A stretch of 64,000 bases of DNA from Phaeobacter sp. J2-8 (GTDB taxonomy: Bacteria; Pseudomonadota; Alphaproteobacteria; Rhodobacterales; Rhodobacteraceae): assembly GCF_022867865.1 (NCBI RefSeq), contig NZ_JALIEC010000001.1:726501-790500 (forward strand), in the 5' to 3' direction. The notes beneath the pieces are model-generated. The model was not told the DNA's origin. It made no database searches and saw nothing but the letters and a program-made list of their open reading frames with translations. Below are positions 44,907 to 54,718 of this stretch, piece after piece. Every line of letters begins with the position of its first letter. Position 1 is the first letter of the stretch. The translations under genes were made by a program, and so were the position numbers.

Positions 44907-47900
44907 ATGACCCGTGACATTGACCCTGGTTCCGATCCCGCCGCCACGCCCGGCCCCGGCGGCATTCTCAGCTATTTCACCCGCCACCGGACCCTGGCCA
45001 ACCTGTTGTTGGTGATCCTGGTGGCCGCCGGTCTTATGGCCGCGCCCCGGATGCGGGCGCAATTCTTTCCCGATGTCATTATCGACGAGGTTCGGGTGTC
45101 GGTCAGCTGGGACGGTGCCGGGGCGGAAGATGTGGATGCGGCCATCGTGCAGATCCTGGAGCCTGCGCTTCTGGCGGTCGAGGGCGTGGAAAGCGCCACT
45201 TCCAACAGCCGCGAGGGCCGCGCCACGCTTGAGCTGGAATTCGAACCCGGTTGGGACATGTCGCGTGCCGGCGATGATGTACAGGCGGCGGTGGACACGG
45301 TTTCCAGCCTGCCGGAAGAGGCCGACGACCCGGAAATCCGCCGCAGCGGCTGGCGCGATCGGGTGACGGATGTGGTGATATCCGGCCCGGTGGCGGTGGA
45401 TCAGCTGGGGCGGTTTGCCGATGAGCTTATCGTGCGGCTGTTCGCTGAGGGCGTGACCCGCACTACCATCCGCGGCCTTGCCGCGCCGCAAACCATTGTC
45501 GAGGTGCCGTCGGTTGCCTTGATGAAATATGATGTGACCATGCAGCAGATCGCTGCTGCCATCGCCGAAGAGGTGGATGCCGATCCCGCCGGGGATGTGA
45601 CCGGGGCCAACACCCGCGTGCGCACCGGCGTCGAAAAACGCAGCGCCGATCAGATCGAGGCCATTGTCCTGCGCTCGGATGACGATGGATCCAAGCTGAC
45701 CATTGGTGATGTGGCGGTTGTTCGGGTCGAAGGCATCGACCGCGACCGCAGTTATTTTGTCGGGGCGAATTCGGCGATTTCGGTGCGGGTCGACCGGTCG
45801 GATCAGGGCGATGCCATCGACATTCAACGCACCGTGGAAAAGGTGGCCGCCGAATTGCAGGATATCCTGCCCGCAGGCACCACGGTGGACCTGATCCGCA
45901 CAAGGGCAGAGGCGATCACGGGGCGGCTGAATATTCTGTTGGACAATGGCTCTATGGGGCTGCTTCTGGTGCTGGGGCTGTTGTTTCTGTTCCTGAATGC
46001 GCGCACCGCGTTCTGGGTTGCGGCGGGCATTCCGGTGGCGATGGCGGCCACGGTGTCGATGATGTTCCTGTTTGGCCTGACGCTGAACATGATGTCACTG
46101 TTTGCTCTGATCATCACCTTGGGGATCGTGGTCGATGATGCCATCGTGGTCGGCGAACATGCTGATTTCCGGTATCGGCGATTGGGCGAAAACCCTGTGC
46201 AGGCAGCAGAAAACGCAGCCCGGCGCATGGCCTTGCCTGTCTTTGCCTCTACGCTGACAACCGTGATTGCCTTTTTCGGCCTGACGGCCATTGGCGGGCG
46301 ATTTGGTGATCTGATCTCGGATATTCCGTTCACGGTGATTGTCGTGCTCTTGGCCTCGTTGGTGGAATGCTTTCTGATCCTGCCGAACCACATGTCCCAC
46401 GCCCTGAGCCATCAGAGCAAAGATCACTGGTACGATTGGCCGTCACGCATGGTGAACCGGGGGTTCCGTTGGGTGCGAGAGGTGATTTTCCGCCGCATCA
46501 TGATGCTGATCGTCTGGGCGCGTTATGCCGTGGTGGCGGGGGCGGTGGTGCTTTTGGCCAGTCAGGTGGCCTTGTTCATTCGCGGCGATGTGCAGTGGCG
46601 GTTCTTCAATTCGCCGGAACAGGCCTCGGTGACTGGTAATTTTGCCATGGCCCCGGGCGCGACCCGCGAAGACACGCTTGAAATGATGCGCGAAATGCAA
46701 CGCGCCACCAATGATCTGGGCAAGACATACGAGGCCGAGCACGGGCTGAACCCCATCGACTATGTGATCGCCGAAATTGGCGGCAATGCCGGTCGTGGCC
46801 TTGCCGGGACCGACACCAAGGAAAGCTATCAGCTGGGCGCGATTTCGATAGAGCTGATCGACCCGGATCTGCGGCCCTATTCCAGTTTTCAGTTCGTCGG
46901 TGATTTGCAGGATGCGGTAGGCCGACATCCGATGCTGGAAACAGTGAGCTTTCGTGGCTGGCGTTCCGGTCCCGGCGGCGATGCGCTGGATGTACAGTTT
47001 CATGGCGCATCCTCCGAGGTGCTCAAGGCGGCATCAGAAGATCTGAAATCCGCATTGGAGCGGTTTCCCGAAGTGTCTGCGGTCGAGGACAATCTGGCCT
47101 ATGACAAGGAAGAGCTGATCCTGGAGCTAACCCCGCAGGGGCAGGCGCTTGGGTTTACCATCGACGGTCTGGGACAGGTGTTGCGGCACCGGTTGAACGG
47201 GATCGAGGCGGCGACCTATCCCGACGGGCCACGCAGCGCCACAATCCGGGTTGAATTGCCCGAAGGCGAATTGACCGCCGATTTTCTGGAACGCACCCAA
47301 TTGCGTGCGGCCAGCGGCAGCTATGTGCCCCTGGCCGATATTGTTTCGGTCGAGCGGCGCACCGGGTTTTCCACGGTCCGGCGGGAAAACGGCATCCGGC
47401 TGATCACGGTCACCGGCGACATATCAGAGGATGACCCGGCGCGGGCCGAAGAAATCCAACAGATCCTTGAGGCCGAGATCCTGCCAAAAATTGCCGAAGA
47501 ACGTCAGATCGACTATCGGATTTCCGGGCTCAGCGAGCAGGAAAACGACTTTCTCAACGATGCGCGCACCGGGCTGATCCTCGTGCTTCTGGGGATCTAT
47601 CTGGTGCTGGCCTGGGTCTTTGCCAGCTGGACCCGGCCGCTGGTGGTGATGTCGATCATTCCTTTTGGGTTGGTGGGCACGATTTATGGCCACCATTACT
47701 GGGATGTGCCTTTGTCGATGTTTACCGTGGTCGGGATGCTGGGCATGACCGGGATCATCATCAACGATTCAATTGTTCTGGTCAGCACAATCGACGAATA
47801 CGCCGAAGATCGCGGTATCATTCCGGCGATCATCGACGGCGCGGCGGACCGGTTGCGGCCGGTGTTCCTGACCACCGCGACCACGGTTCTGGGCCTTGCG

Positions 47901-48362
47901 CCGCTGTTGTTCGAACGGTCCAGTCAGGCGCAGTTCCTGAAGCCGACGGTGATCACGTTGGTCTATGGTCTGGGCTTTGGCATGGTGCTGGTGCTTTTGG
48001 TGGTGCCCGCACTGGTGGCGATCCAGCAGGATCTTGGCCGCATGGCGGCGACGCTGCGCCGTGGATGGCATTTCCGGGCCGGGCGGGTGCGGGGGCTGGT
48101 TGTTGTGGCGACGCTGGCGGTGCTTGGGTGGCTGGTGGCGACGCTTGGGGCCTTTGTGACCACCGGCGCGCTGCCGGGGGCATTGGTTGCATCCCTGCCG
48201 ACGATGGTGCGCGATCACGTGCCCGAGGTGCCGAGCCTGGGCGTGGTTATGGCATTGTACTTTGTCGGGGCGGCGGTGTTGGTGATGGCGGCATATGTCA
48301 TCGCGGCGGTATCGCTGGCGGTGGCCCGATTGCGCCGCTCCGCCGGTCAAGCCAGCGGATAG
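44907..48362 (+). CDS. RND efflux permease, AcrB/HAE-1 type
   Basis: A 1151-aa inner-membrane pump with the two-fold RND layout. Each half has a first helix (RTLANLLLVILVAAGLMAAP; the other half follows TGLILVLLGIYLVLAWVFA), a large periplasmic loop and five to six further helices. TM4 shows LGIVVDDAIVVGEHADFRYR, the proton-relay DD motif. The second half has GMTGIIINDSIVLVSTIDEYAED. It has a C-terminal extension of about 100 residues with two more hydrophobic stretches beyond a usual AcrB end, which is unusual. The ATG has GGAG eight bases upstream. It works with the adaptor; no outer-membrane channel gene is adjacent. Substrate unknown. Confidence 0.93.
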   Translation: MTRDIDPGSDPAATPGPGGILSYFTRHRTLANLLLVILVAAGLMAAPRMRAQFFPDVIIDEVRVSVSWDGAGAEDVDAAIVQILEPALLAVEGVESATSNSREGRATLELEFEPGWDMSRAGDDVQAAVDTVSSLPEEADDPEIRRSGWRDRVTDVVISGPVAVDQLGRFADELIVRLFAEGVTRTTIRGLAAPQTIVEVPSVALMKYDVTMQQIAAAIAEEVDADPAGDVTGANTRVRTGVEKRSADQIEAIVLRSDDDGSKLTIGDVAVVRVEGIDRDRSYFVGANSAISVRVDRSDQGDAIDIQRTVEKVAAELQDILPAGTTVDLIRTRAEAITGRLNILLDNGSMGLLLVLGLLFLFLNARTAFWVAAGIPVAMAATVSMMFLFGLTLNMMSLFALIITLGIVVDDAIVVGEHADFRYRRLGENPVQAAENAARRMALPVFASTLTTVIAFFGLTAIGGRFGDLISDIPFTVIVVLLASLVECFLILPNHMSHALSHQSKDHWYDWPSRMVNRGFRWVREVIFRRIMMLIVWARYAVVAGAVVLLASQVALFIRGDVQWRFFNSPEQASVTGNFAMAPGATREDTLEMMREMQRATNDLGKTYEAEHGLNPIDYVIAEIGGNAGRGLAGTDTKESYQLGAISIELIDPDLRPYSSFQFVGDLQDAVGRHPMLETVSFRGWRSGPGGDALDVQFHGASSEVLKAASEDLKSALERFPEVSAVEDNLAYDKEELILELTPQGQALGFTIDGLGQVLRHRLNGIEAATYPDGPRSATIRVELPEGELTADFLERTQLRAASGSYVPLADIVSVERRTGFSTVRRENGIRLITVTGDISEDDPARAEEIQQILEAEILPKIAEERQIDYRISGLSEQENDFLNDARTGLILVLLGIYLVLAWVFASWTRPLVVMSIIPFGLVGTIYGHHYWDVPLSMFTVVGMLGMTGIIINDSIVLVSTIDEYAEDRGIIPAIIDGAADRLRPVFLTTATTVLGLAPLLFERSSQAQFLKPTVITLVYGLGFGMVLVLLVVPALVAIQQDLGRMAATLRRGWHFRAGRVRGLVVVATLAVLGWLVATLGAFVTTGALPGALVASLPTMVRDHVPEVPSLGVVMALYFVGAAVLVMAAYVIAAVSLAVARLRRSAGQASG

Positions 48363-48376
48363 ATTGAGATCCAGCT

Positions 48377-48510
48377 CCCCAAACTACAGGATAGATGGGG
48401 GGCGGCGGCCCCCAAACCACAGGGCAGATGGGGGGGCAGCCCCCCAAACCACAGGATCGATGGGGGGCCAGCCCCCCAAACCCCCCGGGATATTTCTGGT
48501 CAGATGAAAG
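48377..48510 (+). repeat. GGGATATTT-type intergenic element, copy D, with tandem hairpin units
   Basis: Three tandem units of 34, 31 and 32 bp, each of the form CCCCAAAC(T/C)ACAGG followed by (A)(T/G)NGATGGGGGG and a GCC end, cover 48377-48473. A partial fourth unit follows, then CCCCGGGATATTTCTGG and TCAGATGAAAG. Each unit can form a GC-rich hairpin with the next (GGGGGGCC/GGCCCCCC). It lies just behind the RND pump stop and before the convergent AsmA gene, and probably works as a strong transcript barrier. The single-copy unit is found in copy E. Confidence 0.8.
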
Positions 48511-48566
48511 ATCTGAAACACGCGGCGCGGTTTGCATTCATCGACTGCAGCCCAGGGCGCTTTGGG

Positions 48567-50474
48567 TCAATTGTTGCCCAAAAATCCGCCAAGACCTTTG
48601 AGGATTTCGTCTTCTACCTTTTTCTTCACCGCATCTTCGACGCTTTCGGTCTCTTGCAGATCAAGTCCGATTTCTTCGCTGATGCGCTTTTTGACCTCGT
48701 CTTCGACCAGCTTCTTTTCGTCGGCAAAATTCATGTCGATTGCTTTGGCTATGTCGGCGCTGATCTTGGGGGCGGACCAGGGGCCTTGAATGCGCACGGG
48801 AATGGCCAGGCCTTTGCCTTCGCGGGCTTTCAACAGCCGCGGTGTAAAGGTGTAATCGATCGTTTGTTCATAGAGGTTCACCCAACCGTCGCCATCGGCG
48901 TTCAGCAGCGACAGGATCATCGCCAGATCATCGTTTTGCAGTTTTCCGGAGGAAATATCCCAGGTGGCGGCAAGCGAATCGAAGATTGTGGTGCCGCCGC
49001 TGCCATCGCCTGAGCGCATCAGCTTGTCGAGGTCGATGCCGGAAATCACCCCGCGGCCGAACTTCATCGCGCCTTTGCCGCGCAAAGAGGCGACGATGGC
49101 ATCCATTGACTGACCAACCGCGAGGAATTCGAGCTCGGCATTGGCTTTGCCTGACAGCCGATCCACCCCGGTCAGATCCCGCATCAGCGATTTCGCTTCG
49201 ACATTGCTGCCGCGCAGGTCGCCGCCCACCGACAGGCCGTTGCGGTTGTTGATCACGAATTGGCCATTAAAGGTGCCGTCGTACCCCACCAATTCGCGGA
49301 TCGAAAACACCGCACGGGCGTTGTCATTGGTGGCCAGGATACGCGCGCGGCCAAACGACACGGTGCCGAGGTCAAGCGAATTGGCATCAATCAACACTTC
49401 GCCGTCAAACAAGGACAGGGCCGAGGCATCTATCGGCGTTTTGGACCAGCCGGTTGTGTCCGCGTCATTCCCGCCAGAGCCACTGGCGGTCAGGGACGAA
49501 AGGTCGAGGTCACCGGCGCTGAGCTGGCCGTTTACGCGTGGCTTGCCCGCCAGAAACACGTCGATGTCGCCGGTCAGTGTGTTCTGATCCAGCTTGGCCT
49601 GCAACCCGCGCAGGGCCAGGCGCTGTTCCCGGTTGAAGGTCAGGTCGGTGCTGGCGTTGATGGCGCGGCCCAGACCTTCTGGCAGTTCAGTGGCGCCAAG
49701 GCCCAAGGAGGCCAGGAATTGAGCGGTGGAGGACAGATCGGCGGATAGTTTGCCTTGGACTTCCGGCACAAGGCTGGCTTTGCCGGTGAAATTGGCGGTG
49801 CCGCCCTCTGTGGTGATTTTGGCGGTCACCGGATGCGCCCCGCCCGCCATGAAGTTGAGCGGCGAGGCCAGTTCGGCCACAACCGAAACCGCCTGTCCTG
49901 CGGGACGCAGCACAAGGTCGAGGTCAGCTGGCCCGGTGGGGTCGGGCCATTTTAACGCGAAATCAACGCCGCGCAGGTCCAGCGGCGCACTGCCGGCATC
50001 TTCGAACCGAATGGCACCGTTGGTGAGGGTCAGATCCTCGATGCTGAGACTGGCAAGCGTGCTGCCGCCGCCGCTATCCGTGCTGTCACCCTCTGAGAAC
50101 ATCCAATTCGCCCGACCGGACCCATCGCGTTGCAAAAGAACCTGTGGCGATTCGGCGTGAAGCCCCTTGATCCGCACGTTGCGTTGCAGCAGCGGCAGGG
50201 TTTCCAATGCAATCGTGGCCGCATCTGCCTGAAACATCGGCGTGTCACCCGCCCAATCGGCGTTGGCGATGGAAATCGCTCCGGTGCTGATTCCAAGGAT
50301 CGGGTAGAGCGTCAGCGACACATCGCCGGAAATGCTGACGTCTCGGCCCAGTTGCGTGCTCATTTGATCCGAAGCGATCCGCGCCAGCCGGTCACGTGGC
50401 AACAGAAGCAGCGACGCCACCGCCACCCCCGCGATCAGGACCACCAGACCAATCAAACGCAACAGCCACTTCAT
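48567..50474 (-). CDS. AsmA family protein
   Basis: A 635-aa envelope protein with an N-terminal membrane anchor (WLLRLIGLVVLIAGVAVASLLLL). The AsmA N-terminal domain opening is LARIASDQMSTQLGRDVSISGDVSLTLYPILGISTGAISI, and a C-terminal AsmA_2 domain contains LDGGVRLSVGG-like beta-strand repeats and DLTGVDRLSGKANAELEF. AsmA proteins belong to the same bridge-like family as TamB and take part in lipid transport and outer-membrane homeostasis. The ATG at 50474 follows GAGGTG; longer starts are less likely. The C-terminal tail is rich in Lys and Glu. Confidence 0.9.
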   Translation of the reverse strand: MKWLLRLIGLVVLIAGVAVASLLLLPRDRLARIASDQMSTQLGRDVSISGDVSLTLYPILGISTGAISIANADWAGDTPMFQADAATIALETLPLLQRNVRIKGLHAESPQVLLQRDGSGRANWMFSEGDSTDSGGGSTLASLSIEDLTLTNGAIRFEDAGSAPLDLRGVDFALKWPDPTGPADLDLVLRPAGQAVSVVAELASPLNFMAGGAHPVTAKITTEGGTANFTGKASLVPEVQGKLSADLSSTAQFLASLGLGATELPEGLGRAINASTDLTFNREQRLALRGLQAKLDQNTLTGDIDVFLAGKPRVNGQLSAGDLDLSSLTASGSGGNDADTTGWSKTPIDASALSLFDGEVLIDANSLDLGTVSFGRARILATNDNARAVFSIRELVGYDGTFNGQFVINNRNGLSVGGDLRGSNVEAKSLMRDLTGVDRLSGKANAELEFLAVGQSMDAIVASLRGKGAMKFGRGVISGIDLDKLMRSGDGSGGTTIFDSLAATWDISSGKLQNDDLAMILSLLNADGDGWVNLYEQTIDYTFTPRLLKAREGKGLAIPVRIQGPWSAPKISADIAKAIDMNFADEKKLVEDEVKKRISEEIGLDLQETESVEDAVKKKVEDEILKGLGGFLGNN

Positions 50475-50581
50475 TTTGACACCTCTCCACGCCCCCTGTT
50501 GGGCCGCCTTCATTTACCATGGGAATGTGACGCCGGTTTGAGTGAGGTCAAGCGGCCATTGCGTGTCAGGGGGCAAACGGC

Positions 50582-50618
50582 AAAAAACCGACCCGGAAAC
50601 CATGTTTCGGGCCGGTCA
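50582..50618 (-). terminator. Rho-independent terminator of the DUF1127 gene
   Basis: On the minus strand GACCGGCCCGAAAC pairs, with one bulge, with GTTTCCGGGTCGGT across the small loop ATG and is followed by TTTTTT. It begins about 20 bases after the DUF1127 stop codon. Classic hairpin plus U-run. Confidence 0.88.
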
Positions 50619-50639
50619 GGTGCAACGGCGGGGCAGGGA

Positions 50640-50849
50640 TCAGCGCCCGCCGTTATCTGCCTGCTGTCGGGTCATGCCGACATCGTTCAGCAAATGATCG
50701 CTCAGGCGTCGGATGTTCTGGCGTTCATGAAAGGCCCTGTCGGCGGCGATGACCCGATCGAGCGCCAGTTTGAACAGGCGGGCGATGCCGGGAAAGCGTG
50801 CGGCGGATGTGGTCGAAGCTTTGGCGGATTGTGTGGTCTGGATCTGCAT
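50640..50849 (-). CDS. DUF1127 small protein (YjiS-like)
   Basis: A 69-aa protein with the DUF1127 pattern near its C-terminus: RQNIRRLSDHLLNDVGMTRQQAD. The Arg/Asp-rich helix matches family members, small proteins in alphaproteobacteria linked with RNA binding and phosphate or stress responses. The N-terminal 30 residues are Ser/Thr-rich and may be flexible. AAAGGA precedes the ATG and a clear terminator follows. The divergent neighbour is the TolB/TPR regulator gene, so control by it is possible. Confidence 0.88.
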   Translation of the reverse strand: MQIQTTQSAKASTTSAARFPGIARLFKLALDRVIAADRAFHERQNIRRLSDHLLNDVGMTRQQADNGGR

Positions 50850-50891
50850 GGTGGCGTCCTTTGGGTCGGGGGTGATATCTGATGCCCCCAA

Positions 50892-50967
50892 TTTGCACGA
50901 CACCCGCAAGCGCTGCGCAAAATGCGGGGTGCAAAGGCGGGGCGCGCGTGCAAAACTTGCGTAAAAT
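50892..50967. promoter_or_regulatory. Repeated motifs in the DUF1127/regulator divergent region
   Basis: Three GTGCAAA motifs (one inverted at 50892-50898, two direct at 50929-50935 and 50948-50954) and two TGCG(C/T)AAAAT motifs (50914-50923 and 50958-50967, 44 bases apart, about four helix turns) suggest operator sites for a DNA-binding regulator. The nearest candidate is the winged-helix protein encoded from 51015. Confidence 0.35.
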
Positions 50968-51014
50968 CTGGGTGTCCAATCGTAAAAACCGCCCGACAAG
51001 AGAGTTTCTTTCGC

Positions 51015-52643
51015 ATGCCTGATCTCATCCTGCATCTGACTGGCCCCATGCGGATCACCGATCACGCCGATCGGCCCTTGGCCGGTGTCCCGCGTCGGGG
51101 GCAGGCAATGCTGGCCTGTCTGGCGGTGCAACCGGGGATGCGGGCGGAACGTGGGTTTCTGGCCGATTTGTTGTGGTCGGACCGGTCCGAGGATCAGGCG
51201 CGTGCCTCGCTTCGGCAGGAGCTGTCGGTGCTGCGCCGGGTCTTGCCGGGGGATGTTCTGGTTGCGGACCGTCAGGCCGTTTGGCTGGAGAGCAGCCGGG
51301 TGTCGGTTGTCACGGGCGGGCAGGGTGAGTTCCTGCAAGGGTTCGATCTGGCGTCCGAAGGGTTCGAGGACTGGTTGCGCGACCAGCGCCGGGCGCAAGA
51401 GGGGGACAGCCACGCCGCGGCCCCGGCCCCGCTGGCCGCCGCCATTCCGACACGTGACGATATTCCGACATTGGCCGTTCTGCCATTTGCCGAATTCGCG
51501 GTGGCAGATACGGATATGTTTGCCGATGGCGTGGTCGAAGAGATCACCGGCGCGTTGAGCCGAAGCCATGATTTCCGCGTTATCGCCCGGCAGTCGGTTT
51601 TTGCCCTGCGCGGATCGGGGCAATCGGTGCCGGATATGGCGGCAAAGCTGGGGGCGGAATATGTCATCGAAGGTGCGGTGCGCCGGTCCGGCGAACGGGT
51701 GCGTATTTCGGTGCAATTGGTGCAGGGCTGCGATGGCCATACCCTGTGGTCAGAGCGGTTTGATGACCGGCTGGATGATCTGTTTGACCTGTTGGACCGG
51801 ATCGCTGCCCAGGTTGCAGGGCAGATCATTCCCAATTTGCGCGCTGCCGAAATTGCCCGCGCCCGCACGCGTCCGCCACAGGATCGCACCGCGTATGAAT
51901 TGATGCTGACGGCGCTGCCGCATTTTTGGGCCCATCGCGCGGATAAAAATCAGCGGGCGATCGAGCTTTTGGATCAAGCTCTGGCGCATCAGCCGGATTT
52001 CGCCCCTGCCATGGCCTACAAGGCCTGGTGTCATGCGCATCGCTGTTGTTACACTTGGACCACCGATGGCCGCCCGGACCGGGCTGCGGCGGCTGATCTG
52101 CTGGCCCGTGCCACGCCATTGGTGCAGGATCATCCGGCGGCCTTGACCGCCCTTTCCGCGACCAGCAGTCTGGCGCTGAATGATTTCCCCAAGGCCCGCA
52201 TCCTGGTGGACCGGGCGCTGATGCTGGACCCCAACAACGCCTGGGGCTGGCTGCGGTTGGGCTGGACCGCGGTTTATCTGGGGGACGTCGATGTCGGCAT
52301 GGCCGCGTTTGACCGCTATGATCAGCTTAGCCCGCTCGATCCGTTTCATTTCAATGGGCTTTTTGGCCGCTCTGCCGGCTATCGCGCGATCGGGCGTTAT
52401 GAGGAAAGCATTGCGTTGTGTGAACAGGGGCTGCGCGAGGGCACCGGCGTGACCTGGGCCTATCGCATGTTGTTTGGCACCTATTGGTTGGCCGGAAATC
52501 AGGAGGCCGCAATCGACGCGGCGCGCAAATGGCGCGAGGCTTATCCGACGATCACCTTTGAAATGGCGCGTGATCTGATGCCGAAATGGCAGCATGATCC
52601 AGAATACGTCAGGGTGCTGCATCTGTTGTGGGAGGTGGAATAG
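51015..52643 (+). CDS. Winged-helix regulator with TolB-like and TPR domains
   Basis: A 542-aa protein. The N-terminal about 90 residues ([28 protein letters not shown], then [18 protein letters not shown]) form a SARP/OmpR-like DNA-binding domain. The middle ([45 protein letters not shown]) is a TolB-like/FlgO-like domain as in adenylate-cyclase-type and transcriptional regulators. The rest holds TPR-like helical pairs (for example [33 protein letters not shown]). No cyclase domain is present. It probably senses a signal through the TPRs and acts on nearby promoters. It is divergent from the DUF1127 gene. The start at 51015 begins [14 protein letters not shown]. Target genes are unknown. Confidence 0.82.
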   Translation: MPDLILHLTGPMRITDHADRPLAGVPRRGQAMLACLAVQPGMRAERGFLADLLWSDRSEDQARASLRQELSVLRRVLPGDVLVADRQAVWLESSRVSVVTGGQGEFLQGFDLASEGFEDWLRDQRRAQEGDSHAAAPAPLAAAIPTRDDIPTLAVLPFAEFAVADTDMFADGVVEEITGALSRSHDFRVIARQSVFALRGSGQSVPDMAAKLGAEYVIEGAVRRSGERVRISVQLVQGCDGHTLWSERFDDRLDDLFDLLDRIAAQVAGQIIPNLRAAEIARARTRPPQDRTAYELMLTALPHFWAHRADKNQRAIELLDQALAHQPDFAPAMAYKAWCHAHRCCYTWTTDGRPDRAAAADLLARATPLVQDHPAALTALSATSSLALNDFPKARILVDRALMLDPNNAWGWLRLGWTAVYLGDVDVGMAAFDRYDQLSPLDPFHFNGLFGRSAGYRAIGRYEESIALCEQGLREGTGVTWAYRMLFGTYWLAGNQEAAIDAARKWREAYPTITFEMARDLMPKWQHDPEYVRVLHLLWEVE

Positions 52644-52683
52644 GGGACTTTCCCCAATGGCTGCGCTCGGCTATAGCCCAGCC

Positions 52684-54060
52684 ATGACAACAAATCCGCC
52701 CAACCTCCGCCCTGATCTTGCCAATGCCAACGTGACGGGGGCCGATGCCCGCCGTGGCCAGCCAACGATTGGCATGGTCTCGCTTGGTTGTCCCAAAGCC
52801 CTGGTCGACAGCGAACGCATTCTGACCCGGCTGCGCGCCGAAGGATACGGCATTTCGCCCGATTATGCCGGGGCGGATGCGGTGGTGGTCAACACCTGTG
52901 GATTTCTCGACAGTGCCAAGGCCGAAAGCCTTGAGGCGATTGGCGAGGCGTTGAAAGAAAACGGTCGGGTGATCGTAACCGGATGTCTGGGGGCAGAGCC
53001 CGAATATATCACCGGCGCGCACCCCACGGTGCTGGCGGTGACCGGCCCGCATCAATATGAACAGGTGCTGGACGCGGTACATGCGGCGGTGCCGCCCGAT
53101 CCCGATCCCTTTATCGATCTTCTGCCCGCCAGCGGCGTCTCCCTGACGCCGCGCCACTTCAGCTATCTCAAGATTTCTGAAGGCTGTAACCACAAGTGCA
53201 AATTCTGCATCATTCCCGATATGCGTGGCCGTTTGCAGAGCCGCCCGGCGCGGGCCGTGCTGCGCGAGGCCGAGAAGCTGGTGCAGAATGGCGTGCGCGA
53301 ATTGCTGGTTATTTCGCAGGACACCTCGGCCTATGGCACCGACTGGAAAGATCGCGCGGAAAAAGCGCCGATCCTGTCACTTGCTCAGGAATTGGGCAAA
53401 TTGGGCGCCTGGGTGCGGATGCATTATGTCTATCCCTATCCACATGTGCGCGAATTGATTCCCCTGATGGCCGATCCCGCCAGCGGCATCCTGCCCTATC
53501 TGGATATTCCGTTTCAGCATGCCCACCCCGATGTGTTGAAGCGTATGGCGCGCCCCGCCGCATCGGCGCGCACGCTGGACGAGATCGCCGCATGGCGTGC
53601 CACATGTCCCGACATCACCCTGCGGTCGACCTTTATCGTCGGTTATCCGGGCGAAACCGAAGCGGAATTCGACTATCTTCTCGATTGGATGGACGAGGCG
53701 CAATTGGATCGTGTGGGCTGTTTTCAATATGAAAACGTCGATGGCGCACGGTCAAACAGCCTGCCGGATCATGTGCCCGCCGAGGTCAAACAAGAACGCT
53801 GGGATCGGTTCATGGCCAAGGCGCAGGAGATTTCCGAAGCCCGTCTTGCCGCCAAGGTCGGCCAGCGGATCGAGGTGATCGTGGATGAGATCGACGACGA
53901 GGCCATCGCCACCTGTCGCACCAAGGCCGATGCGCCAGAGATCGACGGCAACCTGTTCATCGACGAAGGCACCGAAGCGTTGAGCCCCGGTGACATTGTC
54001 ACGGTCGAAGTCGATGAAGCGGGTGAATACGATCTCTGGGGCCGGTTGATAGCGACCTAG
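52684..54060 (+). CDS. rimO: Ribosomal protein S12 methylthiotransferase RimO
   Basis: A 458-aa radical-SAM enzyme that modifies Asp88/89 of ribosomal protein S12. The N-terminal UPF0004 cysteines are in [24 protein letters not shown] and [10 protein letters not shown]. The radical-SAM cluster [16 protein letters not shown] is near residue 170 and the TRAM domain is in the last 70 residues ([11 protein letters not shown]...[15 protein letters not shown]). The clusters and length match RimO rather than MiaB. Start [17 protein letters not shown] was chosen; an in-frame ATG nine codons upstream ([10 protein letters not shown]) is possible. It follows the regulator gene by 40 bp on the same strand. 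Confidence 0.95.
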   Translation: MTTNPPNLRPDLANANVTGADARRGQPTIGMVSLGCPKALVDSERILTRLRAEGYGISPDYAGADAVVVNTCGFLDSAKAESLEAIGEALKENGRVIVTGCLGAEPEYITGAHPTVLAVTGPHQYEQVLDAVHAAVPPDPDPFIDLLPASGVSLTPRHFSYLKISEGCNHKCKFCIIPDMRGRLQSRPARAVLREAEKLVQNGVRELLVISQDTSAYGTDWKDRAEKAPILSLAQELGKLGAWVRMHYVYPYPHVRELIPLMADPASGILPYLDIPFQHAHPDVLKRMARPAASARTLDEIAAWRATCPDITLRSTFIVGYPGETEAEFDYLLDWMDEAQLDRVGCFQYENVDGARSNSLPDHVPAEVKQERWDRFMAKAQEISEARLAAKVGQRIEVIVDEIDDEAIATCRTKADAPEIDGNLFIDEGTEALSPGDIVTVEVDEAGEYDLWGRLIAT

Positions 54061-54061
54061 G

Positions 54062-54092
54062 TTGCCAAGCGATTTCAGGCGGTTGTTGGCAA
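54062..54092 (+). terminator. Inverted repeat after rimO
   Basis: TTGCCAA (54062-54068) pairs with TTGGCAA (54086-54092) with a 17-base loop, just after the rimO stop. No T-run follows, so only a weak terminator candidate. Confidence 0.35.
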
Positions 54093-54119
54093 TCGCGCGG
54101 TCCTGTCAGACGCAGATAT

Positions 54120-54578
54120 CTATATCTGGCCGTCTTCAAGATGCAGTTTCATGTCGATCAACACCTGTTGCAGGGCCAGGGTTTCCTTCAACATCCGCTT
54201 GGCTTCGTTGACGGTGATGATTCCGTCTTCGATCGACTGGGAATATTCCGACATCAGCATGGCAAACCGCTGGCTGAGCGCGACCACATCGGCGTTGATG
54301 CTGCCGGTGGATTCCGCATTGGCCCGGCGGCTGTCAAACGACAGGGTGATGCCCCGCAATTCGCTGAGCGCCGCGGTGACATGCGGATAGGACGCAGCCC
54401 CTTCCAATGCGGCAACCGCGTCGATCGGCATGAAGCGATCGGCATGTTCGTCGTGTTCGGAATAATACCGTCCCAGAGTCGCCTTGGATTTCCCGGTGAC
54501 ATCACAGGCCGGTTCAATCCCCACGTCTTTTACAAGCGCTTCTGTGTGTTTTTTCAGATAACTTCCGACGCTGGCCAT
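54120..54578 (-). CDS. Small conserved helical protein of unknown function
   Basis: A 152-aa protein that I do not recognise with certainty. The first 50 residues (MASVGSYLKKHTEALVKDVG, then TGKSKATLGRYYS) look like a helix-turn-helix, with TGKSKATLGRY as the likely turn and recognition helix. This resembles CII-like or phage-type regulators. The remainder is helical with an amphipathic C-terminal coil (MSEYSQSIEDGIITVNEAKRMLKETLALQQVLIDMKLHLE). GGAGTCAGG before the ATG is a fair ribosome site. It is divergent from tdk, and the region between holds a structured element. It may be a DNA-binding regulator; function is not known. Confidence 0.65.
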   Translation of the reverse strand: MASVGSYLKKHTEALVKDVGIEPACDVTGKSKATLGRYYSEHDEHADRFMPIDAVAALEGAASYPHVTAALSELRGITLSFDSRRANAESTGSINADVVALSQRFAMLMSEYSQSIEDGIITVNEAKRMLKETLALQQVLIDMKLHLEDGQI

Positions 54579-54677
54579 CCTGACTCCTGGTTAGATTACG
54601 CCCCCAAAATCGTCTTTTGGGGAAATCAAAACTTTTTTCCCATTAATCGGTTTAACACCATTTGTCATTTAGGAAAG

Positions 54678-54701
54678 ACCCAGATCGGTTTCGATTTGGG
54701 T
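54678..54701. other. Perfect hairpin in the tdk upstream region
   Basis: ACCCAGATCG (54678-54687) pairs with CGATTTGGGT (54692-54701), one G-U pair, loop GTTT. It lies in the 335-bp gap (54579-54913) between the divergent 152-aa gene and tdk. It could be a transcription stop or an upstream arm of the larger structure that follows. Confidence 0.45.
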
Positions 54702-54718
54702 TGTTGACGAGTATCCGG

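Noticed and set aside
48377-48510. Tandem repeats taken as a CRISPR array
   Set aside because: Units touch each other, there are no unique spacers of constant length, and no cas genes are in the window.
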